Made by a program: the position numbers and the translations under genes
Assembly (NCBI GenBank): GCA_014529385.2
Contig: CM043944.1
Span: forward strand, 62,646,248-62,710,247
Source of the DNA: Adiantum capillus-veneris
Lineage: Eukaryota > Streptophyta > Polypodiopsida > Polypodiales > Pteridaceae
Direction: 5' to 3'
DNA length: 64,000 bases
In this document: piece by piece, positions 55,312 to 64,000 of the stretch
Numbering within the stretch: the first letter of the stretch is position 1
Layout: each line of letters begins with the position of its first letter
The notes under the pieces: model-generated
What the model saw: the letters and a program-made list of their open reading frames with translations, nothing else
Told to the model about the DNA's origin: nothing
Databases searched by the model: none

Positions 55312-56589
55312 TCACAGCTCAGGTTTAAGAACCCTTTTTCCCATATTTTGACAAGCCAAGCAAGATTTACCCCAGTGATTGACATCTCGTTGAATACTAG
55401 GCCAAACATAGCCTTCTTGCAAGATCTTGTGAAGCATAATCTTCATAGAAAAATGACCTCCGCAAGACCCTTCATGGTTTTCTTCTAAAATTTTGTAAAT
55501 CTCCTCCTTCCAAGGCACATGACGCAACACCAGATCACTTCCTTTCATGTAAATCATATCACCTATCATTTTGTACTTCCTTGCTCTTCTCATAAAAGCA
55601 TACTTTTTAGATGAAGACAAATCTTCAGGCAAGAGACCGGTCAATAAGAAATCCACCTCTTTTGACACCACCTCTATTCCATGATACAAAGGGGCATCCG
55701 CTTTCAACACAAACACACAAGTAATCATTGCTTGCGTGGCCTCATGCGCTTCTTCATTTTGAGTCCTTTCAACATGCTGCAAGCTCCATGCCTCAAACTT
55801 TTTGAGTAGCAATTTCACTTTGAAGCATAGATTGTTCAGTCTAGGATTCTTATTCTTCCATACTCCCAACACTTGCTTTACCACTAACAACGCATCACCT
55901 TTGATTTGCAAACGTTTGATTCCCAATTGTAGACAAATGTGTAACCCGCCTTCAAGAGCCATATACTCTGCTTCATTATTACTCTTTGCATTGAGTTTTA
56001 ACCCTTTCTTCCTCACAAGATTTCCTTGCGCATCATAAATAACAACCCCACCAGAAGCAGCATCATGACTTCTTCGATAAGAGCCATCAAAATGTAGCAG
56101 TGAAGCATTTGATATAGCAGGGGTTTCTACTTTTTTCCTTTGGACCACCTCCTCTTTAACCAAAACAGGAGTCTCTTTATAAGTGAGTAAGTCTGCCAAA
56201 GTAGCCCGCGTACTCTCTTCCACTAGGAAAGTGAATTGAAACTCTTGCAGCTCAATAACCCACTTCATCACTGTCTTTGATATATTTGAGTTATTGAACA
56301 ATTGAGGAAGCAATAAAAAATTGGTGAGAAAGGTGAACTGTTTCTGCAACAAATAATGTCTAAACCATCTGCACACATAGACCATGCTAATCATCACCAA
56401 TTCAACCTCTAAGTACTCTCTTTCATGAGGAGTTTTCACCCTGCTAGCATAATAAACAGGCTTCATATACTGAGACTCTTTCCCTCTTTGCAACAACATA
56501 GCCCCAATAGCATCTTCTCCAACTAACGGGTTAACATAAAACTCCTTCTCCCAATCAGAGGCCTGCATAACAAGTAAGGTTCTCAACAC
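55312..56589 (-). pseudogene. RNase H, second RNase H and integrase zinc domain
   Basis: A 425-codon open frame. The first RNase H (residues about 13-150) keeps MKPVYYASRVKTPHEREYLE but has FYVNPLVGEDAIGAML without the first catalytic Asp. The second RNase H starts LLHFDGSYRRSHDAASGGVV (about 186), with SNNEAEYMALEGGL and KGDALLVVKQ, and looks intact. This pattern of a decayed first and conserved second RNase H matches the plus element. The integrase zinc region follows (HEGSCGGHFSMK ... GKSCLAC). Confidence 0.85.
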
Positions 56590-57819
56590 TTATTTAACTT
56601 TGTCAAAAACATCCTCACAGTCACGTGTCGACTCCAAAGGATCATTTTTGACCACTTGTTGCAAAGGATACAACAGCTGTGATGCCAAAGGTATGAACCA
56701 AGACAAATATTTGACCTTCTAAATGAAAGCAACCAATTGGCTTGTATCCTTTGGGGATGATAGCAATAGCAAAGCTTCTACTTTCCCTGGATCTGCTTCA
56801 ATTTCATTTTCAGAGATCATATGCCCAAGAATCTTTACCCTTGACTGTGCCAAATGATATTTTTTAGGGTTTAACTGACCCCCGCATTCATCATACCTTG
56901 CAAAAGTCATTTCAAGATTTTGAACATGCTCCTTGCGTGAGCTGTACACACAAAAATCATCTATGAACCCTTTGACAAACTTCCCAAGGAATGGGGTAAG
57001 AACCCAATCTACCTTTCTCTCAAAATCCCCAGGCCCATTTGTCAACCCAAAAGGAAGGCAAAGAAAGTAAAAACAACCCCATGGAGTGATAAAGGTAGTC
57101 TTCTTCTGATCTTCACTAGCAAGGATAAGCTGAAAGTATCCTGAATAACCATCACAGACGCTATACCTTTCAAAACCAGCCACTTTATCCAAGAGTTGAT
57201 CGATAAAACGCAACGGGTAAGGATCCTTTTTGGTCACTGCATTTAACGGCTTATAAATAACACAAACTCTCCAACGCCCATCCTTCTTGGGAGTGACCAC
57301 TACAGGGCTGACCCACTCAGCATTATCTACTAGAATAATAAACCCTACATTCAATAGCTTATCCACTTCTTCTTTTAAATCATTCATTTGCTCCTTACCC
57401 ATTATTCTTAGTTTCTGTCTCACTGGCTTTGCTCCTTCTATCAACTCAGTCTTCACTGGGTCCCCAACAAAACCCCTTATTTCTTGATATGATGTAATGA
57501 AAAGATTCGGAAACTTGTCCAGCATCTTTAGGTATTCTGCCCTTTCTTTTTGTGACAAATCTGTACTTAGCATATTTTGAACAAGTACTTTCTTCACTGA
57601 GAGCTCTTGCTTAGGGTGCATTAAGTCTTCAAGCTGCTCCAATCGACTTGACGCATTTATATCCTCTGAAATCTGCAGCACTTCACCATCTTCTTTCTCC
57701 TCTTCATTTAGTAACAAAAAGGACACTTGACCCTCATCACTGGAACTTGAAGTAGCACTACTATCTGAATCCTCTGAACTTCCCTCACTAGTGATTTCAG
57801 ATTCATCATCTTCAGACAC
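56590..57819 (-). pseudogene. Reverse transcriptase of the minus dual-RNase-H element
   Basis: An acidic Ser-rich N-terminus (SEDDESEITSEGSSEDSDSS) leads into RT. Blocks are WVSPVVVTPKKDGRW, WRVCVIYKPLN (the usual Asp is Ile), CDGYSGYFQLI, CLPFGLTNGPGDFER and the catalytic FIDDFCVY. The FIDD pair is retained, but the Asp-to-Ile change in the palm would abolish activity. After a stop at 56719 the frame continues VKYLSWFIPLASQLLYPLQQ; the plus element has a Gln codon at that stop (FIQKVKYMSRF). Confidence 0.85.
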
Positions 57820-57837
57820 CTCTTCTAATGCCTGAGG

Positions 57838-58050
57838 CTATTTGGTAATCATATCAAACATCCTCTTCTCTCCCTTTTTGCTATACACAGCGATTGTGCC
57901 CTTGCCCCAATCTTGTACAACACCAACAGCTCTTAACCAAGGTCGTCCCAATATGAGAGGAAAAGCTCCCAAGCCTGCCGGCATAATGTGAAAGTTCACC
58001 ATGACTTTCACATTAAAAACCTCAATCTCCAAACCTTTGACTAGTCCCAA
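57838..58050 (-). pseudogene. Protease C-terminal strand
   Basis: Contains MVNFHIMPAGLGAFPLILGRPWLRA, of which LILGRPWL is the second conserved retropepsin strand; the plus element has FILGRPWL. It is in frame with both neighbours and separated only by stops at 58099 and 57838. Confidence 0.8.
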
Positions 58051-58098
58051 ACACTTAACTTTGGCATGATTTGCTGGTCGAATCCTGAACCCAGAGCT

Positions 58099-59586
58099 TC
58101 AAGACATGATCAAGCCAAGTCTCTCGACACATGACTGTGTGATCACACAAACTTGCGCACCTCCATCAATGTAGTCCTCTCTCATGGCCACACCTTTGTG
58201 CCAAGCGTTCACCACAGGACAGATGTCGGGTAACTTCGCCAGAGACAACACTCTGACATGACCACGCTTTGGCTCTTTTTCAACTGGATTCACTAACGAC
58301 TTCCACTGTCTCTTAAATTTGGGTACCATGTTCATCAGTTGTCCAAAAGTACAATTTACTTTCCTCCCAATCAGATCCTCCTTGAGAATATAAGCTGTCT
58401 GACCTTCTCCCAATGGCAAATCCGCTACTTCAAAATTTCTGCAAGGTCTCCTTTTCTTCTTGGTCTTTGCATCTTCACCCTCTTTCTCCTTCCCTTTCTT
58501 CTTTCTAGGGCCAACACCATTTGGCGCCCTTTCCCGCTTCCCCAATGGCATCATATCTGCCTCTTTATTCTCAACTTGCACAATACCCACGGGACCACCT
58601 GATGTTGAAGCTTGATTCTCTTGTTCAGCACCACGATCCTCTCGTATATCCAAGGCATAATCATTAGACCTGTCACAAACCTGCTGGGGATGTGGGTACA
58701 TATCACCTCCCATCCTCTTTGGCTTTGTACAATGAGTGCTGATATGTCCCAATTCACCACAATTATAGCAAGTAGGGATAAACCTTCTTGCTGGCTGAGG
58801 AGCACCTTGTCCACGACCCGCATTGGCATTAGGTTGAGCTTCATATGGCTTAGCCACCCCTCTACCACCGCCACGACAACGACCACCACCAAGGACATTG
58901 AGCCGTAACTCTTGCATCATGGTCATCATGTCCTGCATATTACGCTGCAATTGCTCAGTGTCTACAGCCCTTTGCATAGGTTGAACTCCAGCCTCTACCT
59001 GGCTCTCCTCATTTTAGCCACCATTAACCTATCCATGGACCACTCTCCCATAATCGTTAAGTCTTTGAGCTTTCCATTCTTTCCCCCTAGCAATTACAAC
59101 TGCTTCTTCAAAAGTGGTAGGCCACTTCAACTCAACTTTAAACTTCAAACTCTCCTTCAAGGTTGCCACAAAATGTTCCTTTTTTAACATGGCAGGAGGG
59201 GTTTCATTTCCCAATGCTCGGGCCCATTTATCCCAAAGGCGGGTAAAATGCATGACAAAATCATCCACACTCTGATTAGCCCTCTGAGTGTAGCCCAAAA
59301 TCTCATGCCAAAATTCATCAGGTGCTTAGACATTCCTGTATTGTGCCAAAAATGCCATCTTCACATGATTATAGTCCAACACAATCCCTGGCGTTTGTGC
59401 CTGTGCCGCCTCTCCATAATTTTGTAGCCAAGCTTTTGCTTCATCCTGTAAAGTGTATTGCAGCAGCGGTAACAGGATAGCCGGATCCTGTATGCCCCAA
59501 AGCAAGCAAGTAAATTCCAATTTCTCAATAAAAGAGTGCGCATTTTCACTAGGCAATCCATGAAACTTAGGAAACTCGTCTGCCAT
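58099..59586 (-). pseudogene. Gag and protease start of the minus dual-RNase-H element
   Basis: ATG at 59586 (MADEFPKFHGLPSENAHSF). Capsid blocks include DEAKAWLQNYGEAA and QSVDDFVMHFTRLWDKWARA. The knuckle CYNCGELGHISTHC (about 58740-58780) is complete. A Lys/Arg-rich linker follows (KKKGKEKEGEDAKTKKKRR), then the protease active site DYIDGGAQVCVIT (about 58150), with DGG as in the plus element. It stops at 58099; the protease second strand is in the next piece. Stops at 59326, 59029 and 59011 fit mutated CAA/CAG codons. Confidence 0.85.
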
Positions 59587-59880
59587 GTTTGATTGCCACA
59601 CAAACAGTTACATGTGACGTCGAAACTGCAAGGGATGTCGATGGATCGCTCCAGTACCTAATCCACCTCACACTCGATAACCCGGCCCCCAGTGCTCGGC
59701 TTCACAAAATCTCATGACCCTCACAAAGGCTGCAATCCAAATTAAACGACCGCCTCACTTACTATCCACAATAGCACATACATAGGCGGTTGTCCATAAG
59801 GACCCACATCCCATTTACATTTTCTGTCTGCATGGTAGACAAATTTTGTGAAAATTGGAGCACATGAGGATTTCTCCTCC

Positions 59881-59892
59881 GTGGGGGCACCA
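59881..59892 (-). promoter_or_regulatory. Primer binding site (minus)
   Basis: TGGTGCCCCCAC on the minus strand, preceded by CATACTTT and followed by GGAGGAG, about 295 bp before the gag ATG. Same core as at 7820 and 44249. Confidence 0.65.
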
Positions 59893-60240
59893 AAAGTATG
59901 TTAGCATGCAAACAAGAAGAAAAATGAGAACCCCTATAGCCTTGCACACACCACACCGTCAAAAAGAAACACCACAAAGCTGCAGAAAACACCTATGTCG
60001 AACACCTGTAGAGTCGAGTGGAAAACAGTCCTAGCCTGAACCATGATTAAAATTGATGAAAACCAAGACCATAAAGATGAAGCTCGTGTCATTTAGACCT
60101 CCGTAGAGTATCCATATGCTTAATTCTGACACCAGAAGAGAGAGTTACAACCTTTCGAAGATGGGGTCTCTCTCAAAAGCTCCAAAAAAGCTAGTCTCTG
60201 CTAGGGAAAAAGGGTGTGCAGGGAATTGCAGCTATTACAA
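59893..60240. other. Remnant of 5' LTR of the minus element
   Basis: In minus orientation this should be the end of the 5' LTR. No coding content. It appears truncated, because gypsy pol sequence on the plus strand starts near 60250. Confidence 0.4.
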
Positions 60241-60249
60241 GGGGATTTT

Positions 60250-60840
60250 TTTTGGCTCTTATCCCAAGGTATTTTCTCTCTCTTCTTATCCGACATGGTT
60301 CTCTCCTTGGGCACCTTTTAATTGGTCCAATTGATCCTTTGCAGCAACTCACTAAACACACTACATTGGCATGGAGTGAGGAGGGTGAAAGGTGCTTTCA
60401 AGAAGGTAAAATCATTTTGAGCTCATTTCCTGTCGTCCTGTAGCCCACATGGGGTAAATTATTCTATGTGAATCTTAGGTTAGGCCCAGAAGCTCTACGA
60501 GTTGTCTTGATGCAAAAAGACCCAAAGACGTCTCTCATGAGACCAGTTTACTTCTCTAGTAGAGTGATGACAGCTACTGAAAAGGGTTTCAGTGCAACTG
60601 AGCAATTGGTACTAGCTCTTAAGTTTGAAGTGGAAACGTTTTGGGCTTACTTGCTTCTGAGACAATTTGTGGTGATCACAATTGAGGAAGTCTTTCCATA
60701 TGCCCTACAACACATGGAACAGTCTCAAAGAATAGCAAAAGTGGGTGGTGCAGCTTCAAGAGTTTGACTACACACTACAGGTGGAGGATTCCACCCGTGC
60801 TTGTTTGGCAGACGTCCTCACACAAAAGTGTTATGAGATG
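60250..60840 (+). pseudogene. Gypsy pol fragment (RT end and RNase H), plus strand
   Basis: Starts in the RT connection (PLQQLTKHTTLAWSEEGERC) and continues through RNase H: FYVNLRLGPEALRVVLMQ, MRPVYFSSRVMTATEKGFSA and, after a one-base shift near 60742, VQLQEFDYTLQVEDSTRACL. It ends about 60838, directly against the 3' end of the minus-strand gag-protease gene. It resembles the first, decayed RNase H of the dual-RNase-H elements (Asn-Leu where an Asp is expected). A TAG at 60441 interrupts it. Confidence 0.8.
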
Positions 60841-63137
60841 AGGTTGTCACGATTTCTTTCATGGTTCACACAAACTGTGAGAAATTGGACAGCTGGTTTA
60901 CCATCTTTGCTACGTATCCTAGCATATGTTGAACCATCATCCATTACCTTTGTTTCCATTCGAACTCCCACAATGTAGGGTTGTCCAAGGATGAGATGAT
61001 ATGAAGATGTATCCTGTACAAAGAAGTTTTGGTTAATCTTTACATCACCTATTGTTATCTTCACACCTAGACATGCTGCATACAATTCACCGGATGAATT
61101 TTTTGCCACTTTTACCATCCAGCCATGATCTGTGTCCATCGTCCATTTGCACTTGTTGTAGAGACTCTTTGACATTATGTGTATTTCGGAACCATGGTCA
61201 ATCAAGGCAACAAATGGCTCTTCAAGATCACCTACCTTGACCAAAGTTTCTGTAGTAGCCCTTGCCCAATGACTTCGTGAATAATAACTCCTAGGAATAT
61301 CTTCAACTTCTTCATCATCATTTGAGAAATACACTTGATTCACTCTCCCACTAGATTGGTAGCATCCTACCACAGCTCCATCATTCTCCTTATTTTGCAG
61401 TTGCATCCCTTGTGTCTTTGAGGTTTCCCCTTCAACCTGTGGACGAGAAACTTCAGCAAGGGTTTGCCTCTTCCTCTTGATGATGTCAATGATCTCCTCA
61501 TGGAATTCACGCTTTGCAATGCCAAGAAATTCTCCCAGAGTAAACTCAATCTTGCTATTCAAGATCCTTTCCTCCAAGACTTTCTTTAAATCTGTAGCAA
61601 CCTCAATATCAGATTGTAGTTTATAAGTTGGGCCTTTTGTCTTACCTTTCGTTGGCTCTTTCTTCTTTCCTGTTGTGGACTCCTCCATGAATACTTCAGG
61701 TGGAGATGCTCCTTGTGTTGAGGGTGTTTGAGAAGGCATTGAGTTGCTTCTTCCCCCACTTCTAGAAGCTCTTTTTGATGGTCCTTCATCAGCATTCTCA
61801 CGTCTGCGCTTCTCTTCTACAATTGCCTCGTTTTGTTGGCATTTTGTAATGTAGGCATGCACTGACAATGAGTCCACTGGATCATTCCATCCTGTTTCTA
61901 GACGTATGCAATCACCTGCTTCATGTAGAATCTCTTTTGTAAGCTTTCCCTTTTTAGCTAATTCCATGATATTTGGCCAAATTTGACCATGATGGTCACT
62001 CACCTCTTCATCACAAAAATGTTCAATTTTTACTCCAAAAGTAGCTGCCTCAACTGAAGAGGTGGCATGCTTAGTTGCCATATCTTCAACTAAGGTTTGC
62101 ATTCCCCCCTTCCCAAATTTAGTTCTCAAGGGTAGACCTGTCTCTCTTAAGTGGATTTTACCATCCTTAAAAAAGACAACATCTTTTGACAAAGCATCAC
62201 TAAAATCATCACAATCCCTTCTTACATGGTCTGTACTATCACGCCAAATACATCTATTAACAAACCCTTCTTTGGGCTGTTGTCTTTGCCTAGGAAGTGG
62301 CCCTGATGGTTGGTCTTTTTCTTCAAGCTTTACCTTCAAGTCACGCATTCCCTTCACAAGCTCATCTAGCATGGACTCATCAAACTTAGGACCGATAAAA
62401 GTAGGCTTTACCATTTTGTCAGAAGTTGAGGTGGAAGGACTTGTAGTGTTTACTACCATCTTGTCCCTTCTTCTTTGTCGTTTGGCAAGCAGTGAGACAG
62501 CACCTTCAACCTCATTCCAGTCGGTCTTTAGTCCTTGCTCAGCATCTTTATCTTCAAGAAGAAGCTCCAAATTTTCTTAAAACTCTTTACCTGCATCTTG
62601 TAAGAAAAGATCTGTCTTCTTTGCATCTAGTGTAGCCCTTTCTGTCCTGGTGAGTTGTGCATAGTGCCGCTCAAATTCCCTAAGTAGCTCTGTTATTGAT
62701 AGTCCTTGCTTTGGCTTGAATACCCATTCTAAGAATTTCCTTTTGGTCACTCTCTCAGAGTCCTCCATGAAATATTCCTCCTTTAAAGCTACTTTGAGTT
62801 CTTCCCAATTTCTCTCATGCCCATCTTTAATTACCCTAACATGCTCTCTAATTTCTGGAGCAACGACTAGCTCAAAGCTTTGAATCATCTCACCTTCTGA
62901 CACGCGATGCAGCTCCATCTCCTTCACATACTCGCGTAAGTACTTGGTTACATCTTTGCCATTGAACTGATCCATTCTATAGACGACTGCTTGTATGGCC
63001 TTCGTTGCTGAAATCTCCCTTCTTTTAGTGGCATGTTGTTGTTGCATGAACATTGCAAATGCTTGAAACATTTGCATTGTTGCTGGGTCAAAATGCATAC
63101 CCTGTTGCTCAACATGATCACCCATGGTTACCCACAA
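60831..63137 (-). pseudogene. Gag-protease gene of a second gypsy family, copy 2
   Basis: Start near 63123-63137 (MGDHVEQQGMHFDPAT). Gag blocks are MQMFQAFAMFMQQQ, RMDQFNGKDVTKYLREYV and NWEELKVALKEEYFMEDSER. One TAA at 62577 splits two frames that are otherwise continuous. The knuckle reads CIWRDSTDHVRRDC: its second Cys is Arg (complete in copy 1). EAGDCIRLETGWNDP and TYKLQSDIEVATDLKKVLEE follow. The protease has the site FVALIDHGSEIHIMS (DHG in place of DS/TG) and SYHLILGQPYIVG. The frame ends at 60831, where the plus-strand pol fragment begins, so RT is missing. More than 700 codons are nearly intact, better preserved than most of the window. Confidence 0.85.
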
Positions 63138-63154
63138 AATCTCACCCTGGTAGT

Positions 63155-63173
63155 TTCACGTTGGGTTCACCAA
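63155..63173 (-). promoter_or_regulatory. Primer-site-like sequence of the gag-protease element
   Basis: Minus strand TGGTGAACCCAACGTGAAAC, with the counterpart TGGTGAACCTGACGCGAAG at copy 1 (about 31050-31068). In both copies CGACA lies a few bases upstream and is the probable LTR end (63179 here). It differs from the TGGTGCCCCCAC primer site of the dual-RNase-H family. Confidence 0.5.
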
Positions 63174-63379
63174 AAATATGTCGAGAAATTTGAGGTCTTG
63201 CCAGGAAAGCATCGGGCTTATGGTTGTGAGAGTTTGTGAGAGAACTCAACAAAAACTATATGAAGGAGTTAAACCATAGATGCCATGAAGACTAGGGTTT
63301 GGAAAGAAGTGCAATCAAAGAAGACTCACTCTTTCTCTCTCGCACTCACACACACAAAGAAAGAACACAAAAGAGAATG

Positions 63380-63592
63380 TCAAAACAATACGAAAATGAA
63401 AACATCAAGGGTATGGTCATATCGTATCATGGGTAATATGAAAGGGTTAATAGATGAGTTAATGGCATTCAATCTTGACTGAACAAATAGGCTACGAATT
63501 GTTCTTTGGAATTGTAGTTTTGTGCTTACCATAATATATATATTTTGTCTAGTGATTGGCATTAATTGTGTGTACAAATCCTCTTGGTTCAT
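63380..63592 (-). CDS. Small protein A homologue (70 aa)
   Basis: Partner of 44322-44534: same length, 41 identical residues, landmarks VSTKLQFQRTI, NPFILPMIRY and DVFIFVLF. Its ATG overlaps the stop of the preceding ORF (ATGA at 63589-63592). The antisense frame in matching codon register contains stops at both loci, so the sense frame is the coding one. Here it lies upstream of the gag-protease gene, probably within or next to its LTR, rather than between primer site and gag. Confidence 0.65.
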   Translation of the reverse strand: MNQEDLYTQLMPITRQNIYIMVSTKLQFQRTIRSLFVQSRLNAINSSINPFILPMIRYDHTLDVFIFVLF

Positions 63593-63807
63593 AGCAAGAT
63601 AACTACGCTTACGTCAAAAGAAAATTTATGGTCTATGAGAGGTAGTATGATGAGATTCGGTGATAGAAGTATTTCATTAAGCCTTTCTAGGCCAAAGAGA
63701 AACACTATACGCTGTTGAAAGTGTATTTTTTGGCTAATCCATACGTTAATTCTAATAGATCGTACGGAGTGAAAGCGATAGAAATGATCATCATGTGGGT
63801 TATTCAT
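63589..63807 (-). CDS. Small protein B homologue (72 aa)
   Basis: Partner of 44556-44774: same length, 38 identical residues, landmarks QKIHFQQRIVFLFG, SPNLIILPLIDH and SFDVSVVILL. At this locus B precedes A, the reverse of the 44-kb order, and the two overlap by 3 bases. The order B-A here and A-B there would fit windows of a once longer alternating array. Function unknown. Confidence 0.65.
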   Translation of the reverse strand: MNNPHDDHFYRFHSVRSIRINVWISQKIHFQQRIVFLFGLERLNEILLSPNLIILPLIDHKFSFDVSVVILL

Positions 63808-64000
63808 CTAGGATAGTATGTGAGAAATGTAGATATGAGAGAAGTGAAGAGATGAGAAGTTTCCCTCCCAAGCCCTATTCTTGCCCGTAGGCAATAAGGA
63901 TACTAAGGGGAGAGATGTACCTGTAGAAAAGAGAACCTAGAATTTGCAGAGAGGATGAATTACTAAGAATGAGAGAGATAGGTTTGGTTAAGGAGATGAG
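63808..64000. other. Window end, no gene seen
   Basis: Purine-rich, GA-containing sequence upstream of the small ORFs. It may be LTR or leader of the element that carries them, which continues outside the window. Confidence 0.4.

Larger units (their letters stand above)
54480..59892 (-). mobile_element. Dual-RNase-H Ty3/gypsy element, single frame with stops
   Basis: Primer site at 59892-59881 (same core as at 44249), gag from an ATG at 59586, then protease, RT, RNase H, second RNase H and integrase down to about 54480. All blocks are in one reading frame over about 5.1 kb. The frame is interrupted only by stop codons (near 59326, 59029, 59011, 58099, 57838, 56719, 56590, 55312, 55018 and 54595). 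It is a relative of the plus element at 44-49 kb but lacks the two small ORFs, because its leader is only about 290 bp. Confidence 0.85.

Noticed and set aside
63380-63592. Antisense reading of small ORF A as the real gene
   Set aside because: The antisense frame in matching codon register has stops at both loci, while the sense frame is open with identical length at both.
1-64000. Host protein-coding genes, tRNA or rRNA genes
   Set aside because: I looked on both strands for non-transposon domains and structured RNA landmarks and found none that I can support.

Overview
The window looks like transposon-dense nuclear DNA of a land plant. Every coding region I can recognise belongs to LTR retrotransposons: Ty3/gypsy elements of several lineages and one Ty1/copia element, nested, truncated and rearranged. 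I see no convincing host gene, rRNA, tRNA or CRISPR array. Plant-type copia and chromovirus domains and a gypsy polyprotein with two RNase H domains point to a plant. Long GA/TC tracts, low gene density and very long LTRs fit a large repeat-rich genome. A fern or other seed-free plant is possible, but the sequence does not prove it.

Layout. 1-1.8 kb: no gene seen. 1.8-3.7 kb: decayed gypsy gag/RT (minus), cut by a copia element (3.7-6.5 kb, plus) that lost its RT half. 6.5-10.6 kb: an LTR element with a gag-like gene and an acidic ORF but no pol. 10.6-17 kb: two related LTR-like modules, then a degenerate coiled-coil gag-like coding region (minus). 17-19.3 kb: non-coding, with five copies of a 20-bp palindrome. 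19.6-28.5 kb: one large gypsy polyprotein (minus) with unusual architecture: a long N-terminal extension, four CCHC-type knuckle positions, two tandem integrase H2C2 modules, and a second retropepsin in frame behind the integrase. 28.5-32 kb: truncated gag of a second gypsy family with part of its LTR. 32-41 kb: spacer with a short repeat array, chromovirus and other integrase fragments, and unrecognised gag-like reading frames. 41.2-52.4 kb: a nearly complete dual-RNase-H gypsy element (plus) with very long LTRs. 52.4-54 kb: tandem repeats and an LTR. 54.5-59.9 kb: a related dual-RNase-H element (minus), readable in one frame but broken by stops. 60.2-60.8 kb: a pol fragment (plus). 60.8-63.2 kb: gag-protease gene (minus), a sister of the gag at 29-31 kb. 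63.4-63.8 kb: two small ORFs (minus).

Most interesting points. First, two small proteins (70 and 72 aa) sit upstream of gag in the 44-kb element and recur, in swapped order, at 63.4-63.8 kb. At both loci the lengths are identical, and most identical residues use different codons, which suggests protein-level selection. I know no name for them. Second, the 19.6-28.5 kb element carries a retropepsin fused behind the integrase, in addition to the normally placed protease. Third, the two 2.7-kb LTR copies flanking the 44-49 kb element are a later DNA duplication (or an assembly artefact) rather than an ordinary LTR pair.
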